A stretch of DNA of 64,000 bases from Nitrosomonadaceae bacterium (GTDB lineage Bacteria; Pseudomonadota; Gammaproteobacteria; Burkholderiales; Nitrosomonadaceae), in NCBI GenBank assembly GCA_919902515.1, contig CAKKRD010000025.1, positions 1-64,000 of the forward strand. The letters are read 5' to 3'. A program made the translations under genes and the position numbers. The number at the start of each line of letters is the position of its first letter. The first letter of the stretch is position 1. Below are positions 40,546 through 49,412 of the stretch, piece by piece. The notes below the pieces were generated by a model, which was not told the origin of the DNA, ran no database searches, and saw nothing but the letters and a program-made list of their open reading frames with translations.

Positions 40546-42263
40546 ACATCACCCCGCAACTCAGGTGCTGCCGGAAATGACACAATATTATTGGTGGGCG
40601 CATCATGCGGAACACTCAATATGCGCAAGGCGCCAGCCATTACCTGACTGAATACCGGAGCCGCCACCACACCACCAAAATATTGGCCGGCGGATGGCTC
40701 ATCCAGCATCACTGCAATGACCAGCCGTGGATTGGAAGCTGGTGCGTAACCGACGAACGTAGAGATGTAACGGTTTTTTGCATAACCGTTGCCCTCCAGC
40801 TTGTGCGCGGTGCCGGTCTTGCCTGCTACCCGATAACCGCTAATCTGCGCACGTGGCCCGGTGCCGCCGGGTCTCACCACCATCTCCAGCATTCTGCTCA
40901 CGGCAAGAGCGGTGGCGCGCGAAATCACCCGCTCACCCGCTACGGGTGCATCGAGCTTTAACAGCGATATCGGCTTCAATTCGCCTTCTGTAGAAAACAG
41001 AGTGTAGGCGCGCGCCAACTGCAACAAGCTCACCGAGATGCCGTGGCCATAAGACATGGTGGCTTGTTCGATGGGACGCCAGGTGTGGTGGGGACGCAGC
41101 CTGCCAGTGACTTCTCCGGGAAATCCAGAACCGGTGGATACGCCGAAACCGGAGTGGCTCAACATTTCCCATAGCGTTTGCGACGGCAGTGACAGTGCAA
41201 TCTTTGCTGAACCAACATTACTGGATTTCTGGATCACCTGTGCCACCGTCAACGGGCCTTCCTTGTGAGAGTCGCGGATCGTTGCCCTGCCTATGGTAAG
41301 GGTACCGGGTGCCGTCTGGAATATTGTGTCAGGCGCGATCCGGCCCGCTTCCAGTGCCGCTGCTACGGTGAAAGGTTTCAGGGTTGAACCTGGCTCGAAC
41401 ACATCGGTCAAGGCGCGGTTGCGTGCGCGTGCGCCGCTTATTTTTGCGCGGTTGTTGGGGTTGTAGACCGGCAGATTGGCGAGCGCCAGCACCTCACCGG
41501 TCTGCGCATCCAGCACCACGATCCCGCCTGCCTTGGCTTTACTTGCCTCCACTGCCTGTTTCAATTCGCGGTAAGCGAGATACTGGATTTTGCTGTCTAT
41601 GGACAGCGCTATGTCTTTTCCCGGCCTGGGTGCGCGAATACTCTCGACATCCTCGACAATACGTCCTTTGCGATCCTTGATAACGCGACGGCTGCCAGGC
41701 TTGCCGGCGAGCGCATCCTGCCACGCCAGCTCGATTCCCTCCTGCCCGTTATCATCCACATCGGTAAAACCGAGCATGTGCGCCGTCAACTCACCCGCCG
41801 GGTAATATCGGCGAAATTCGCGCCGAAGAAATACGCCTGACATGTTCAATTCGACCACCTTGGCTGCAGTCTCCGGCGGCAAGTGCCGCTTCAGGTAGAC
41901 AAAATCACGCTGCGGCCCACTGATCCGTTTGCGAACTTCCTCAGCATCCATTCCGATCAGATCCGCCAGTTTTTTTATTTGCGTGGATGTTGCATCCATG
42001 TCCTGCGGACTCGCCCACACCGATTCCACCGGTGTACTGATTGCGAGCGGCTCGCCATGCCGATCCGTAATCATGCCGCGGTGTGCGCTCATTTCAATCA
42101 CGCGGCTGTAACGCGACTCGCCCTTCTGTTGCAAAAAACCGTTGTGCATTCCCTGCAGATAGACAGCACGTCCCGCCAACCCGAGCAACCCCAGCAATAA
42201 AACCGCCACCAGCAGACGCGAACGCCCTGCGGGCAGAATGCTGCGCGGCGTGAAATCTGGCAT
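40542..42263 (-). CDS. ftsI: Septal peptidoglycan transpeptidase FtsI (PBP3)
   Basis: The class B penicillin-binding protein crosslinking septal peptidoglycan with FtsW. One N-terminal anchor (about residues 14-36), a PBP dimerisation domain, then a transpeptidase domain with all three active-site motifs: FEPGSTLKPF (SxxK), SSN in IQKSSNVGSAKI, and KTGTAHK. It has 573 aa from the ATG at 42263, which overlaps the ftsL stop; a GTG one codon earlier is an alternative. It has a four-base overlap with murE. Confidence 0.97.
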   Translation of the reverse strand: MPDFTPRSILPAGRSRLLVAVLLLGLLGLAGRAVYLQGMHNGFLQQKGESRYSRVIEMSAHRGMITDRHGEPLAISTPVESVWASPQDMDATSTQIKKLADLIGMDAEEVRKRISGPQRDFVYLKRHLPPETAAKVVELNMSGVFLRREFRRYYPAGELTAHMLGFTDVDDNGQEGIELAWQDALAGKPGSRRVIKDRKGRIVEDVESIRAPRPGKDIALSIDSKIQYLAYRELKQAVEASKAKAGGIVVLDAQTGEVLALANLPVYNPNNRAKISGARARNRALTDVFEPGSTLKPFTVAAALEAGRIAPDTIFQTAPGTLTIGRATIRDSHKEGPLTVAQVIQKSSNVGSAKIALSLPSQTLWEMLSHSGFGVSTGSGFPGEVTGRLRPHHTWRPIEQATMSYGHGISVSLLQLARAYTLFSTEGELKPISLLKLDAPVAGERVISRATALAVSRMLEMVVRPGGTGPRAQISGYRVAGKTGTAHKLEGNGYAKNRYISTFVGYAPASNPRLVIAVMLDEPSAGQYFGGVVAAPVFSQVMAGALRILSVPHDAPTNNIVSFPAAPELRGDV

Positions 42264-42568
42264 CACAGTTGGGGTGCTCCTGCAATGGCATTTAAATTCG
42301 CCGCGTTCAGCGGCAAAACAATTCGAACGCGTGATGCATCCGGCACTCTCATGCGCAGTTGCTCGCTGGCAATTTTTTCAACACGCGCATGCATCGCCCA
42401 AGTGCTTTGTTCAAGTTGCAACTGTCCCCATTCCACCGCCAACTGCCTCGCCAGTTCCTGTTCTCTCTCCAGTTCCACAAAAAGCTTGCGCGCGTTATGC
42501 TGTGAAGTCACAACACTCAGCGCGCAGGCGATGAGGATAAGTGTCAGCAGTAGATTCAGCCTGGTCAT
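42263..42568 (-). CDS. ftsL: Cell division protein FtsL
   Basis: A 101-residue bitopic divisome protein. A membrane helix (about residues 4-22, LNLLLTLILIACALSVV) is followed by a heptad-like coiled coil (HNARKLFVELEREQELARQLAVEWGQLQLEQSTW) ending in KIASEQLRMRVPDASRVRIV. Size, topology and position between rsmH and ftsI identify it. Confidence 0.95.
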   Translation of the reverse strand: MTRLNLLLTLILIACALSVVTSQHNARKLFVELEREQELARQLAVEWGQLQLEQSTWAMHARVEKIASEQLRMRVPDASRVRIVLPLNAANLNAIAGAPQL

Positions 42569-42612
42569 GTCTGCCTCTTGGTAACCAAGATCATTCCTGT
42601 CTCCGACTCCCG

Positions 42613-43554
42613 CTATGCCGGGTTTACCCTTTCCGCTACCCGCATTACTGCACTTCTGGCCCGTGGATTGGCAGCCACTTCCTCTTCGCTGGGGCGTATC
42701 GCCTTACCCACCAGACGCAATTTCTGACAAGTCAGTTGCTGCACTTCTTTTGCCCGCAACGGCAATCCTCGCGGAAGCTTGTCAGGATTCGCCGCCTCGC
42801 GCATAAAGCGCTTCACTAATCGATCCTCCAGCGAATGAAAGCTGATAGCTACCAGCCGACCGCCAGGATTCAATATCTCCACACATTGCGGCAGAGTCAG
42901 CGACAACTCTTCAAGCTCCTGATTGAGGTAAATCCGTATAGCCTGGAAGGTGCGTGTCGCCGGATTCTGCTTGTTTTCCCGCTGGTGCCCGCGCGCACGC
43001 ACGGTCGCTGCCACAATTTCGGCAAGTTGAAGTGTAGTAACGATAGGTTGCTGCGCTCTTGCCGCAACAACCGCTCTTGCAATCTGTTTAGCAAACCGTT
43101 CTTCGCCATAATTTCTTATCACCTCTCCTAAATGCGCTTCTGAAACAGAGGCCAGCCATTCTGCCGCAGTCTGCCCCCGGCTGGTGTCCATGCGCATGTC
43201 GAGTGGCCCTTCGAAACGAAAGCTGAATCCGCGTAGGGCCTGCTCAAGTTGCGGCGAAGACACCCCCAAATCCAGCAATACTCCATCCACTCGCTCCACA
43301 CCCAGTTCCTGCAATACCTGCCGCATCCGCGAGAATCCGCTATGCACCATACAAAAACGCGCATCCTTGATGGCTTGCCCCACCATCACTGCAGCCGGGT
43401 CCTTGTCGAGCGCGATCAGTCTGCCGCTTTCCCCCAGCCGCTCCAGGATCAGACGGCTGTGACCGCCACGGCCGAAAGTACCATCCACGTAAACCCCATC
43501 CGGCTTGACTGCCAGCGCATCCACCGCTTCATGCAGCAACACCGTGGTATGCAT
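42613..43554 (-). CDS. rsmH: 16S rRNA (cytosine-1402-N4)-methyltransferase RsmH
   Basis: Methylates N4 of C1402 in the ribosomal P site. SAM-binding [16 protein letters not shown] at the start, then [30 protein letters not shown], and C-terminal [21 protein letters not shown]. It has 313 aa and is the second gene of the dcw cluster, 21 bases after mraZ. Confidence 0.98.
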   Translation of the reverse strand: MHTTVLLHEAVDALAVKPDGVYVDGTFGRGGHSRLILERLGESGRLIALDKDPAAVMVGQAIKDARFCMVHSGFSRMRQVLQELGVERVDGVLLDLGVSSPQLEQALRGFSFRFEGPLDMRMDTSRGQTAAEWLASVSEAHLGEVIRNYGEERFAKQIARAVVAARAQQPIVTTLQLAEIVAATVRARGHQRENKQNPATRTFQAIRIYLNQELEELSLTLPQCVEILNPGGRLVAISFHSLEDRLVKRFMREAANPDKLPRGLPLRAKEVQQLTCQKLRLVGKAIRPSEEEVAANPRARSAVMRVAERVNPA

Positions 43555-43575
43555 GAGAGCGGCATCACCCCGGTA

Positions 43576-44022
43576 TCAAAGTGAGAAACCGTCGAGTTCT
43601 GGCGGTATGCCGCTATCCTTGAACACGAGGGCATTCTCGATTTGCAGATTCCACTTTTCCTCATCCCACAACTCGAATTTCGCACCCTGCCCCACCAGCA
43701 CTACATCCTTGATCAGGCCGGCGAACTGGCGTAAGGGAGGCGGCACCAGAATGCGGCCGGCGCCATCCATCTCCACATCGCTGGCATTGCCGACCAGAAG
43801 ACGTTGCAGACTGCGGCTTTGGGGATTGAAACTGGAAAGACTATTGAGTTTTTGCTCTATGGGCTCCCACGCAGGCTGGGGATAGACCAGCAAACACTTG
43901 GAAGGATCAGCAGTAACGACCAGATGACCGGCGCAAAAGGATAGCAGGCCATCACGGTACTTCGCGGGCACCGCAAGCCTTCCCTTGTTGTCCAGACTGA
44001 TAGGCGTAACACCGCGAAACAT
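43576..44022 (-). CDS. mraZ: Transcriptional regulator MraZ
   Basis: The dcw repressor, which forms a ring oligomer and binds repeated GTGGG-type boxes in its own promoter. Both AbrB-like half-domains carry the family DxxxR motif: LDNKGRLAVPAKYRD (residues 8-22) and MDGAGRILVPPPLRQ. It has 148 aa. AGGGGAA precedes the ATG. The matching box array lies 57-81 bases upstream (44079-44103). Confidence 0.97.
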   Translation of the reverse strand: MFRGVTPISLDNKGRLAVPAKYRDGLLSFCAGHLVVTADPSKCLLVYPQPAWEPIEQKLNSLSSFNPQSRSLQRLLVGNASDVEMDGAGRILVPPPLRQFAGLIKDVVLVGQGAKFELWDEEKWNLQIENALVFKDSGIPPELDGFSL

Positions 44023-44050
44023 ATCGTTCCCCTTATTTTCCGGGAGGAAT

Positions 44051-44071
44051 TCCAGATCTTTCTAGTCTGGA
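44051..44071. repeat. Inverted repeat in the mraZ leader
   Basis: TCCAGA (44051-44056) and TCTGGA (44066-44071) form a perfect 6-bp inverted repeat with a 9-base spacer, between the MraZ boxes and the mraZ start. It could be an RNA hairpin in the leader or a second protein-binding site. Confidence 0.45.
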
Positions 44072-44078
44072 ACTTTCT

Positions 44079-44103
44079 CCCACTTTTTCCCACTTCCGCC
44101 CAC
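44079..44103 (-). promoter_or_regulatory. Three MraZ-type operator boxes
   Basis: On the minus strand GTGGG occurs three times with exactly 10-bp periodicity (44103-44099, 44093-44089, 44083-44079): GTGGGCGGAA, GTGGGAAAAA, GTGGGAGAAA. Direct repeats of this type with one helical turn spacing are the known MraZ target in other bacteria, so the dcw operon is probably autorepressed here. Confidence 0.85.
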
Positions 44104-44131
44104 TGTAATTAAAAAGGGGGGGCTAGTCAAG
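44102..44131 (-). promoter_or_regulatory. Putative sigma-70 promoter of mraZ/dcw
   Basis: TTGACT (44131-44126) and TACAGT (44107-44102) on the minus strand are separated by 18 bases that include a C7/T5 run. The first MraZ box abuts the -10, so repressor binding would cover the start point. The -10 is weak (4 of 6 consensus bases). Confidence 0.5.
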
Positions 44132-44400
44132 TGAAAAATTAGGGGTTTTTGTTTATACGACAAAGACTTAAAGCAGAAACCGGAGAAGATTTCTGGCTCA
44201 GATAAATATCTTATAGAAATAAATGGGATAGATGAAGAACTGAATGTAACTTATCACTTTGTGAGGCGTTGCGGGCGAAACCGGGGGAGTGGCGGGACAA
44301 AGAGGGCGAATCTGGTGTGAGGCTTGAGAAAGGCTCTGAATAAATCCCCATTAAACCGACATGGTCAGGGGACTGCTGAACAAGTCCCTGCAACAATAAA
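44132..44400. other. Spacer between mraZ promoter and rnpB
   Basis: There is no recognisable gene in these 269 bases. Near the rnpB end, GGGACT (44369-44374) and AGTCCC (44383-44388) form a short hairpin about 13 bases past the rnpB 3' end, without a clear T tract; it might help end or process the RNase P transcript. Confidence 0.35.
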
Positions 44401-44715
44401 ATGAAGCTGGCCGATAAGCCGGGTTCTGTCGTGGACAGTCATTCCTCTAGGCGCACGGTTGCCCGTACGCTCAAGCAACCTACCCGCAGGCTCAGCGAGC
44501 AGCGTCATAGCCTGCCTATTTGGTCTTGCTCCGGATGGAGGTTACCGCGTTTCACCGTAACTTAATACGCTCGTCTCTGTGGCCCTGTTCCTCGCCTTGG
44601 GTCTTGCGACTTATAGCGGCCGGCCATTAACCGGCATCCTGCTCTATGGAGCCCGGACTTTCCTCTCCCCGCTTTTCATTGCTGAAAAACAGGCAGCGAC
44701 TGTCTAGCCAGCTTC
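44401..44715 (-). ncRNA. rnpB: RNase P RNA (bacterial class A)
   Basis: The catalytic RNA that trims tRNA 5' leaders. Read on the minus strand it begins GAAGCTGGCTAGACAGTCGC, contains the universal GGAAAGTCCGGGCTCCAT (P4/CR-I region), GGAGCAAGACCAAATAGG, and the 3' ACAGAACCCGGCTTATC that pairs in P4 and contacts the tRNA CCA end. The length of about 315 nt suits betaproteobacteria. The ends are estimated by similarity to E. coli M1 RNA. A TAGTAT box lies 8 bases upstream of the 5' end. Confidence 0.97.
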
Positions 44716-44985
44716 GATGGGGATACTACCATCAAACCGAACCGCAGAAAGATCAAACTTCCGACGCGAGAAATTGCATGCCGGCTGTTGCGCGCAAGAC
44801 CCTCCGCCGATAACAGCAAAGTTTTTGAGCTCATGGCAGCCTCTCTACAAATTCACGCTGCGACCGCCATCACCGCGATGATCTGACCGGTAATATAAGG
44901 CGCATCGGCGATCAGGAACAGCACCGTTCTGGCAATGTCGTCGGGTTCGCCCGTGCGCTTGAGCAGCGTTTTGCTGATGATATGC
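44699..44985. repeat. Left direct repeat bracketing the restriction island
   Basis: Matches 55816-56079 in the same orientation. Shared parts are the first 17-19 bases of rnpB (44699-44717), a diverged spacer containing CCGCCGATAAC and GTTTTTG, and about 141 bases of the pteridine reductase 3' end (about 92% identical). The left copy is about 23 bases longer, from length differences in the spacer next to rnpB. Confidence 0.85.
44845..44985 (-). pseudogene. 3' fragment of a pteridine reductase gene
   Basis: The last 46 or so codons of a second copy of the reductase gene at 55938-56678. The fragment encodes the same residues as the intact protein (ISKTLLKRTGEPDDIARTVLFLIADAPYITGQIIAV), then a one-base deletion shifts the frame before the final DGGRSVNL. 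Ten base substitutions separate it from the intact gene, all synonymous. It ends sharply 15 bases before the hsdR stop. Confidence 0.85.
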
Positions 44986-45000
44986 ATCTGTCCACTATGC

Positions 45001-48000
45001 TCATGCTACCGACCATATCGCTGACAGCAGCTCCGCTTGTGCCAACACCGTTTTCGTCGCCTCCTCCTGCAAATCCGGCGGGTAGCCATGCTTTTTGAGG
45101 ATGCGTTTCACCATCACTTTGATTCTGGCGCGCGCACTTTCACGGACAGTCCAGTCGATAGTCACACTCTTGCGCACCTGGGTTACAAGCTCGGTGGCGA
45201 TGACTCTCAACTCGGCGCTGCCCATCGCTTGCACCGCACTTTCGTTGGCAGCGAGTGCATCGTAGAAGGCAATCTCGTCTTCGTTTAGACCAAGGTCTTT
45301 GCCACGTTTGGTGGCAGCGTCCATTTCCTTGGCTAGTTTGATGAGCTCCTCAATCACCTCTTGCGTGGCGATGGCGCGATTGTGATAAGCGTTGAGCGTG
45401 CTCTTCAGCATCTCGCTGAACTGGCGGCTCTGCACCAGGTTGCGCACCGAACGCAATTTGATCTCGTCCTTGAGCAACTTTGCCAGCAACTCAGCGGCGA
45501 CGTTCTTGTGTTTCAGCCCGCGCACCTCGGCAAGGAATTGGTCAGAGAGAATGCTGATGTCCGGCTTCTTCAATCCGGCAGCGGTGAAAACATCGATGAT
45601 GCCTTCGTCGGCCATGATCGCCTTGGACACGAGCTGGCGTATTGCGGCGTCGATCTCTTCCGGTGGGCGTTGCGTACCGGAGGTCTTTGCGAGCTGCGCC
45701 TTGATCGCCTGAAAGAAGGCAATATCGTCGCGCAACCCGATAGCTTCATCCGTTGCGGCACACAGCGCAAAGGCGCGGGAGAGGTCAGTCACTACCTGCA
45801 TGAAACGTTGCCTGCCGTCCTCCTGTTGCAACACGTGCTCCCATCCAGCGGGGATCAGGCCCAGGCGTTCGGCAGACGTGCCGGTGGTCCACTTGTCCCA
45901 GTTGAAACCGTGCATGATGGCGCAGGCGACTTCGTGTTTTTCCTGCATCGCCGCGATGGCTTGCGCGGTATCGATACTCGGGTTGCCCTGGCCGCCGCTC
46001 TCGGTGTAAGTGGCGAGCGCGTGTTTCAGTTGATCGGCAAGGCCGAGGTAATCCACTACCAAGCCGCCGGGTTTGTCTCGAAACACGCGGTTCACGCGCG
46101 CAATGGCCTGCATCAGGCCGTGGCTGCGCATCGGCTTGTCGGCATACATCGTGTGCAGGCACGGCGCGTCGAAGCCGGTCAGCCACATATCGCGCACGAT
46201 CACGATGCGGAACGGGTCTTTGCTGTCCTTGAAGCGGTTGGCGAGTTCGCGTCTACGTTGCTTGTTGCGGATATGCTGCTGCCAGTCGGGACCGTCGTCG
46301 GCACTGCCGGTCATCACGATCTTCACCACACACGCTTGTTTTTTCTCGGCCTCGATATCGTCGTCCTTGGCACTGACCCAGTCAGGACGTAGCTTGATAA
46401 TGGCGTTGTAGAGGTCTACGCAAATGCGGCGGCTCATGCACACGACCATTGCCTTGCCGTCCATCGCTTCGAGGCGACGTTCGTAGTGCTGCACCAGGTC
46501 TGCGGCGATGAGCGCGACACGTTTTGGGTCGCCAACCAGCGCCTCCAGTGCGGCCCACTTCGATTTCAGTTTCTGTTTCTTGTCTTCTTCTTCACCCTCG
46601 GTGATCTCGTCGAACTCCTCGTCGATCTTCGGCAGCGCGGCCTGGTTCAGTGCCAGCTTGGCGATGCGGCTCTCATAATAAATCGGTACCGTCGCCTTGT
46701 CCGCCACGGCGCGCTGGATGTCGTAGATGCTGATGTAATCGCCAAAAATCGCACGCGTGTTGGCATCATTCTTCTCGATGGGCGTGCCGGTGAAGCCGAT
46801 AAACGACGCATTCGGCAGCGCATCGCGCAAGTTGCGCGCGAGGCCGTCAATCAGGTCGTATTGGCTGCGGTGCGCTTCGTCGGCGATAACGACGATGTTT
46901 CGCCGCGATGATAGCGCCGGCATCTTCTCGCCCTTTTCAGGCATGAATTTTTGTATCGTGGTGAAGACCACGCCGCCGCTGGCCACTTGCAGCAGTTCAC
47001 GCAGCCGCTCGCGGCTATCGGCCTGCACCGGCATCTGGCGCAGCAGCTCGTGGCAGCGCTGAAACTGGCCGAAGAGTTGGTCGTCGAGATCATTGCGGTC
47101 GGTGAGCAAGACCAGCGTCGGATTTTGCATCGCCGGATGCCGCACGATGCGCGCGGCGTAGAACAGCATGGAAAAACTTTTGCCCGAACCCTGCGTGTGC
47201 CACACCACCCCCGCGCGGCGGTCGCCCGGTTTACCGCCGTGCATCCTGCCCGCCCAGTAGGCGCCCAAGTCTTGGTGAAAGTGTCGATTATCCGCCATGC
47301 CCATACCGCTCGCGCGCACCGTTTCCTCCACGGCGGCGTTCACCGCATGGAACTGGTGATAACCCGCGATGATCTTGTGCAGACGGTCGCTGTCCGTGTC
47401 TTCTTCAAACACGATGAAATGCTGGAGCAGGTCGAGGAAGCGTCTCGGCTCGAACACCCCGCGCACCAGCACCTCCAGCTCCAGCGCAGTCTTCGGCGCA
47501 TCGCCCTCGCCGTCTATCGTGCGCCACACCTTGAACCACTCCTGGTTAGCCGTCAGCGAGCCGATGCGCGCATTCATGCCATCGGACACCACCAGCACCT
47601 CGTTGTAATGAAACAGGCCACCGATCTGCTGCTTGTAGGTTTGCAGTTGATTGAACGCCGACCAGATCGTCGCATCCTCATCCGCCGCATTCTTCAGTTC
47701 GATCACCGCCAGCGGCAAGCCGTTGACGAAAACCACGATGTCCGGCCGCCGATTGTTCTGGCCTTCGATTACCGTGAACTGGTTCACCGCCAGCCAGTCA
47801 TTGTTCTTGGCGTTATCAAAATCCACCAGCCGCGCATGATCGCCCGCGATGCTGCCATCCGCGCGCCGGTATTCCACCAGCACACCATCGCGCAGCAGGG
47901 CGTGAAAGTTCCGGTTGGTCTGTGTGGGCGACGGCGTGCCGACCCGCAGCACCTTGCGCAGCGCATCTTCCCGCGCCTCTTCGGGGATGGTCGGATTCAA

Positions 48001-48168
48001 TCGTAAGATTGCATCGCGCAACCGCCCCACCAACACCACGTCGCCGAACGAATCGCGCTCCGCCGCTGGTTCGCCGGGAGCCATGTGCGGTCCGTGGCCG
48101 ATGGCATAGCCCAGCTCCCCGAACCAAGTCAGGGCTGCGTCTTCGACGATAGATTCGTTGAGGCTCAT
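45001..48168 (-). CDS. hsdR: Type I restriction endonuclease subunit R
   Basis: The translocase and nuclease subunit of a type I restriction system. An N-terminal PD-(D/E)xK nuclease region ([21 protein letters not shown], about residues 143-163), then a superfamily 2 helicase: Walker [16 protein letters not shown] (about 326-340), DEAH box [12 protein letters not shown] (about 427-438), [14 protein letters not shown], and helicase C-terminal [19 protein letters not shown]. It ends in the C-terminal HsdM/S-binding region. At 1055 aa it is full length. It overlaps rhuM by ATGA. Its first 32 codons resemble the relic at 50393-50539. Confidence 0.97.
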   Translation of the reverse strand: MSLNESIVEDAALTWFGELGYAIGHGPHMAPGEPAAERDSFGDVVLVGRLRDAILRLNPTIPEEAREDALRKVLRVGTPSPTQTNRNFHALLRDGVLVEYRRADGSIAGDHARLVDFDNAKNNDWLAVNQFTVIEGQNNRRPDIVVFVNGLPLAVIELKNAADEDATIWSAFNQLQTYKQQIGGLFHYNEVLVVSDGMNARIGSLTANQEWFKVWRTIDGEGDAPKTALELEVLVRGVFEPRRFLDLLQHFIVFEEDTDSDRLHKIIAGYHQFHAVNAAVEETVRASGMGMADNRHFHQDLGAYWAGRMHGGKPGDRRAGVVWHTQGSGKSFSMLFYAARIVRHPAMQNPTLVLLTDRNDLDDQLFGQFQRCHELLRQMPVQADSRERLRELLQVASGGVVFTTIQKFMPEKGEKMPALSSRRNIVVIADEAHRSQYDLIDGLARNLRDALPNASFIGFTGTPIEKNDANTRAIFGDYISIYDIQRAVADKATVPIYYESRIAKLALNQAALPKIDEEFDEITEGEEEDKKQKLKSKWAALEALVGDPKRVALIAADLVQHYERRLEAMDGKAMVVCMSRRICVDLYNAIIKLRPDWVSAKDDDIEAEKKQACVVKIVMTGSADDGPDWQQHIRNKQRRRELANRFKDSKDPFRIVIVRDMWLTGFDAPCLHTMYADKPMRSHGLMQAIARVNRVFRDKPGGLVVDYLGLADQLKHALATYTESGGQGNPSIDTAQAIAAMQEKHEVACAIMHGFNWDKWTTGTSAERLGLIPAGWEHVLQQEDGRQRFMQVVTDLSRAFALCAATDEAIGLRDDIAFFQAIKAQLAKTSGTQRPPEEIDAAIRQLVSKAIMADEGIIDVFTAAGLKKPDISILSDQFLAEVRGLKHKNVAAELLAKLLKDEIKLRSVRNLVQSRQFSEMLKSTLNAYHNRAIATQEVIEELIKLAKEMDAATKRGKDLGLNEDEIAFYDALAANESAVQAMGSAELRVIATELVTQVRKSVTIDWTVRESARARIKVMVKRILKKHGYPPDLQEEATKTVLAQAELLSAIWSVA

Positions 48169-49163
48169 GGTTTCTTGCCCTCGATTCGTTTGATCTCCCT
48201 GTCGAAATCCGAGATATATTCCGCGTCCTGCCGCTTACGATAAATCTCATATTCCCCTTCGGCTTTGAGCTTCGCTTCCAGCGCGCTCACCTTGCCCTTG
48301 TCCTGGAGTATCGGGTAGTTCGACAACTCAAGGAAGCTGTGCAGAAATCCCACCCAATCGGCCATTTTCATCAGGATGCCCCGCTCGGCGCGGTTCTCCG
48401 CCAAATCGAGGTAGGCGGAGACGATCCGATTCAACTCCTTTACATGCGCCTCACTCAGATAGTTCTTCGCCACCACCACATCGGACTTCAGAATCTTCCC
48501 GCCCGGTGCGTGCTTCCACGTCGTCAGCCCCATGTAGATTTTTGTCGCATCTGCGGAAACGTAGATTTTTTCCGCCGCCGTCTGCCCGGTGATCGCCCAG
48601 TGAAGTTTGTTCTGCACCGAGGCAAAAAACTCCTTTGTCATCGGTACGTCGCCGCTGTAGTCCACCGAGAGCGCATAAATATCGGTGATCTTCTGGTAAA
48701 ACCGCCGCTCACTGGCGCGGATTTCCCGGATGCGTTCTAACAACTCATCGAAGTAATCTTTGCCGAAGACCCGCTTGCCCTGCTTAAGGCGTTCGTCGTC
48801 CATGACAAAGCCCTTGATGATGAATTCCTTCAGCGTCTTCGTCGCCCAGATGCGGAACTGTGTTGCTTGGTAGCTGTTGACCCGATAACCGACGGCAATG
48901 ATGGCATCGAGATTGTAGTAACGGGTCTGGTAGTTTTTCCCGTCTGCGGCAGTTGTTTCCAAAATGGAAATAACTGAATCCTCCACCAGCTCCCCCGCTT
49001 CAAAAATGTTCTTCAGGTGCTTGTTGATCGCCGGCACCTTGACGGCAAAAAGCTCCGCCAGCGCCTTTTGCGTCAACCACACCGTCTCTTCCTTGAAGAA
49101 AACATCCACCTTCACCGCCCCGTCCGGCGCGGTGTAGAGAAGGAATTTGTCTTGCTCGCTCAT
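48165..49163 (-). CDS. RhuM family protein
   Basis: A 332-residue protein of the RhuM ('virulence protein RhuM') family: [35 protein letters not shown] (N-terminal DNA-binding-like domain), [63 protein letters not shown], and a C-terminal helical part with [15 protein letters not shown]. Such genes are often inserted in type I restriction operons. The function is unknown; regulatory or toxin-related roles have been proposed. A perfect 10-bp inverted repeat lies just upstream. Confidence 0.88.
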   Translation of the reverse strand: MSEQDKFLLYTAPDGAVKVDVFFKEETVWLTQKALAELFAVKVPAINKHLKNIFEAGELVEDSVISILETTAADGKNYQTRYYNLDAIIAVGYRVNSYQATQFRIWATKTLKEFIIKGFVMDDERLKQGKRVFGKDYFDELLERIREIRASERRFYQKITDIYALSVDYSGDVPMTKEFFASVQNKLHWAITGQTAAEKIYVSADATKIYMGLTTWKHAPGGKILKSDVVVAKNYLSEAHVKELNRIVSAYLDLAENRAERGILMKMADWVGFLHSFLELSNYPILQDKGKVSALEAKLKAEGEYEIYRKRQDAEYISDFDREIKRIEGKKP

Positions 49164-49185
49164 GGCTTCATCCCCCCACGTTTTG

Positions 49186-49210
49186 AACTATTAAGTGTCG
49201 CTTAATAGTT
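49186..49210. promoter_or_regulatory. Perfect palindrome upstream of the rhuM-like gene
   Basis: AACTATTAAG (49186-49195) and CTTAATAGTT (49201-49210) are an exact 10-bp inverted repeat with a 5-base spacer, ending 22 bases before the rhuM start on the minus strand. It suits an operator for a dimeric regulator, possibly the adjacent RhuM-like protein. It could also be a leader hairpin. Confidence 0.5.
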
Positions 49211-49412
49211 GCCGTCCCCACGCTCAGCTCCCCGAGACAATTCAGAACAGAATCAACCACGATGGATTCTCTTAACTGGCTCATTCAGGTTTGCGTTTAA
49301 ATAAGCAACTTGTTGAAAATAAATGCGTTAGTTGACATAGAGGATACTTGCTCCGGTTTGCTATTAAATAAGAATGCGACATCTTCGACGATGGGTTCAG
49401 TGAAGACCAATG
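49211..49412. other. Spacer between the rhuM-like and DUF3644 genes
   Basis: About 200 bases, AT-richer by eye than the flanking genes, with no recognisable ORF. With the palindrome, it is the only sizeable gap in the operon, so an internal promoter for rhuM-hsdR is likely here. Confidence 0.4.
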
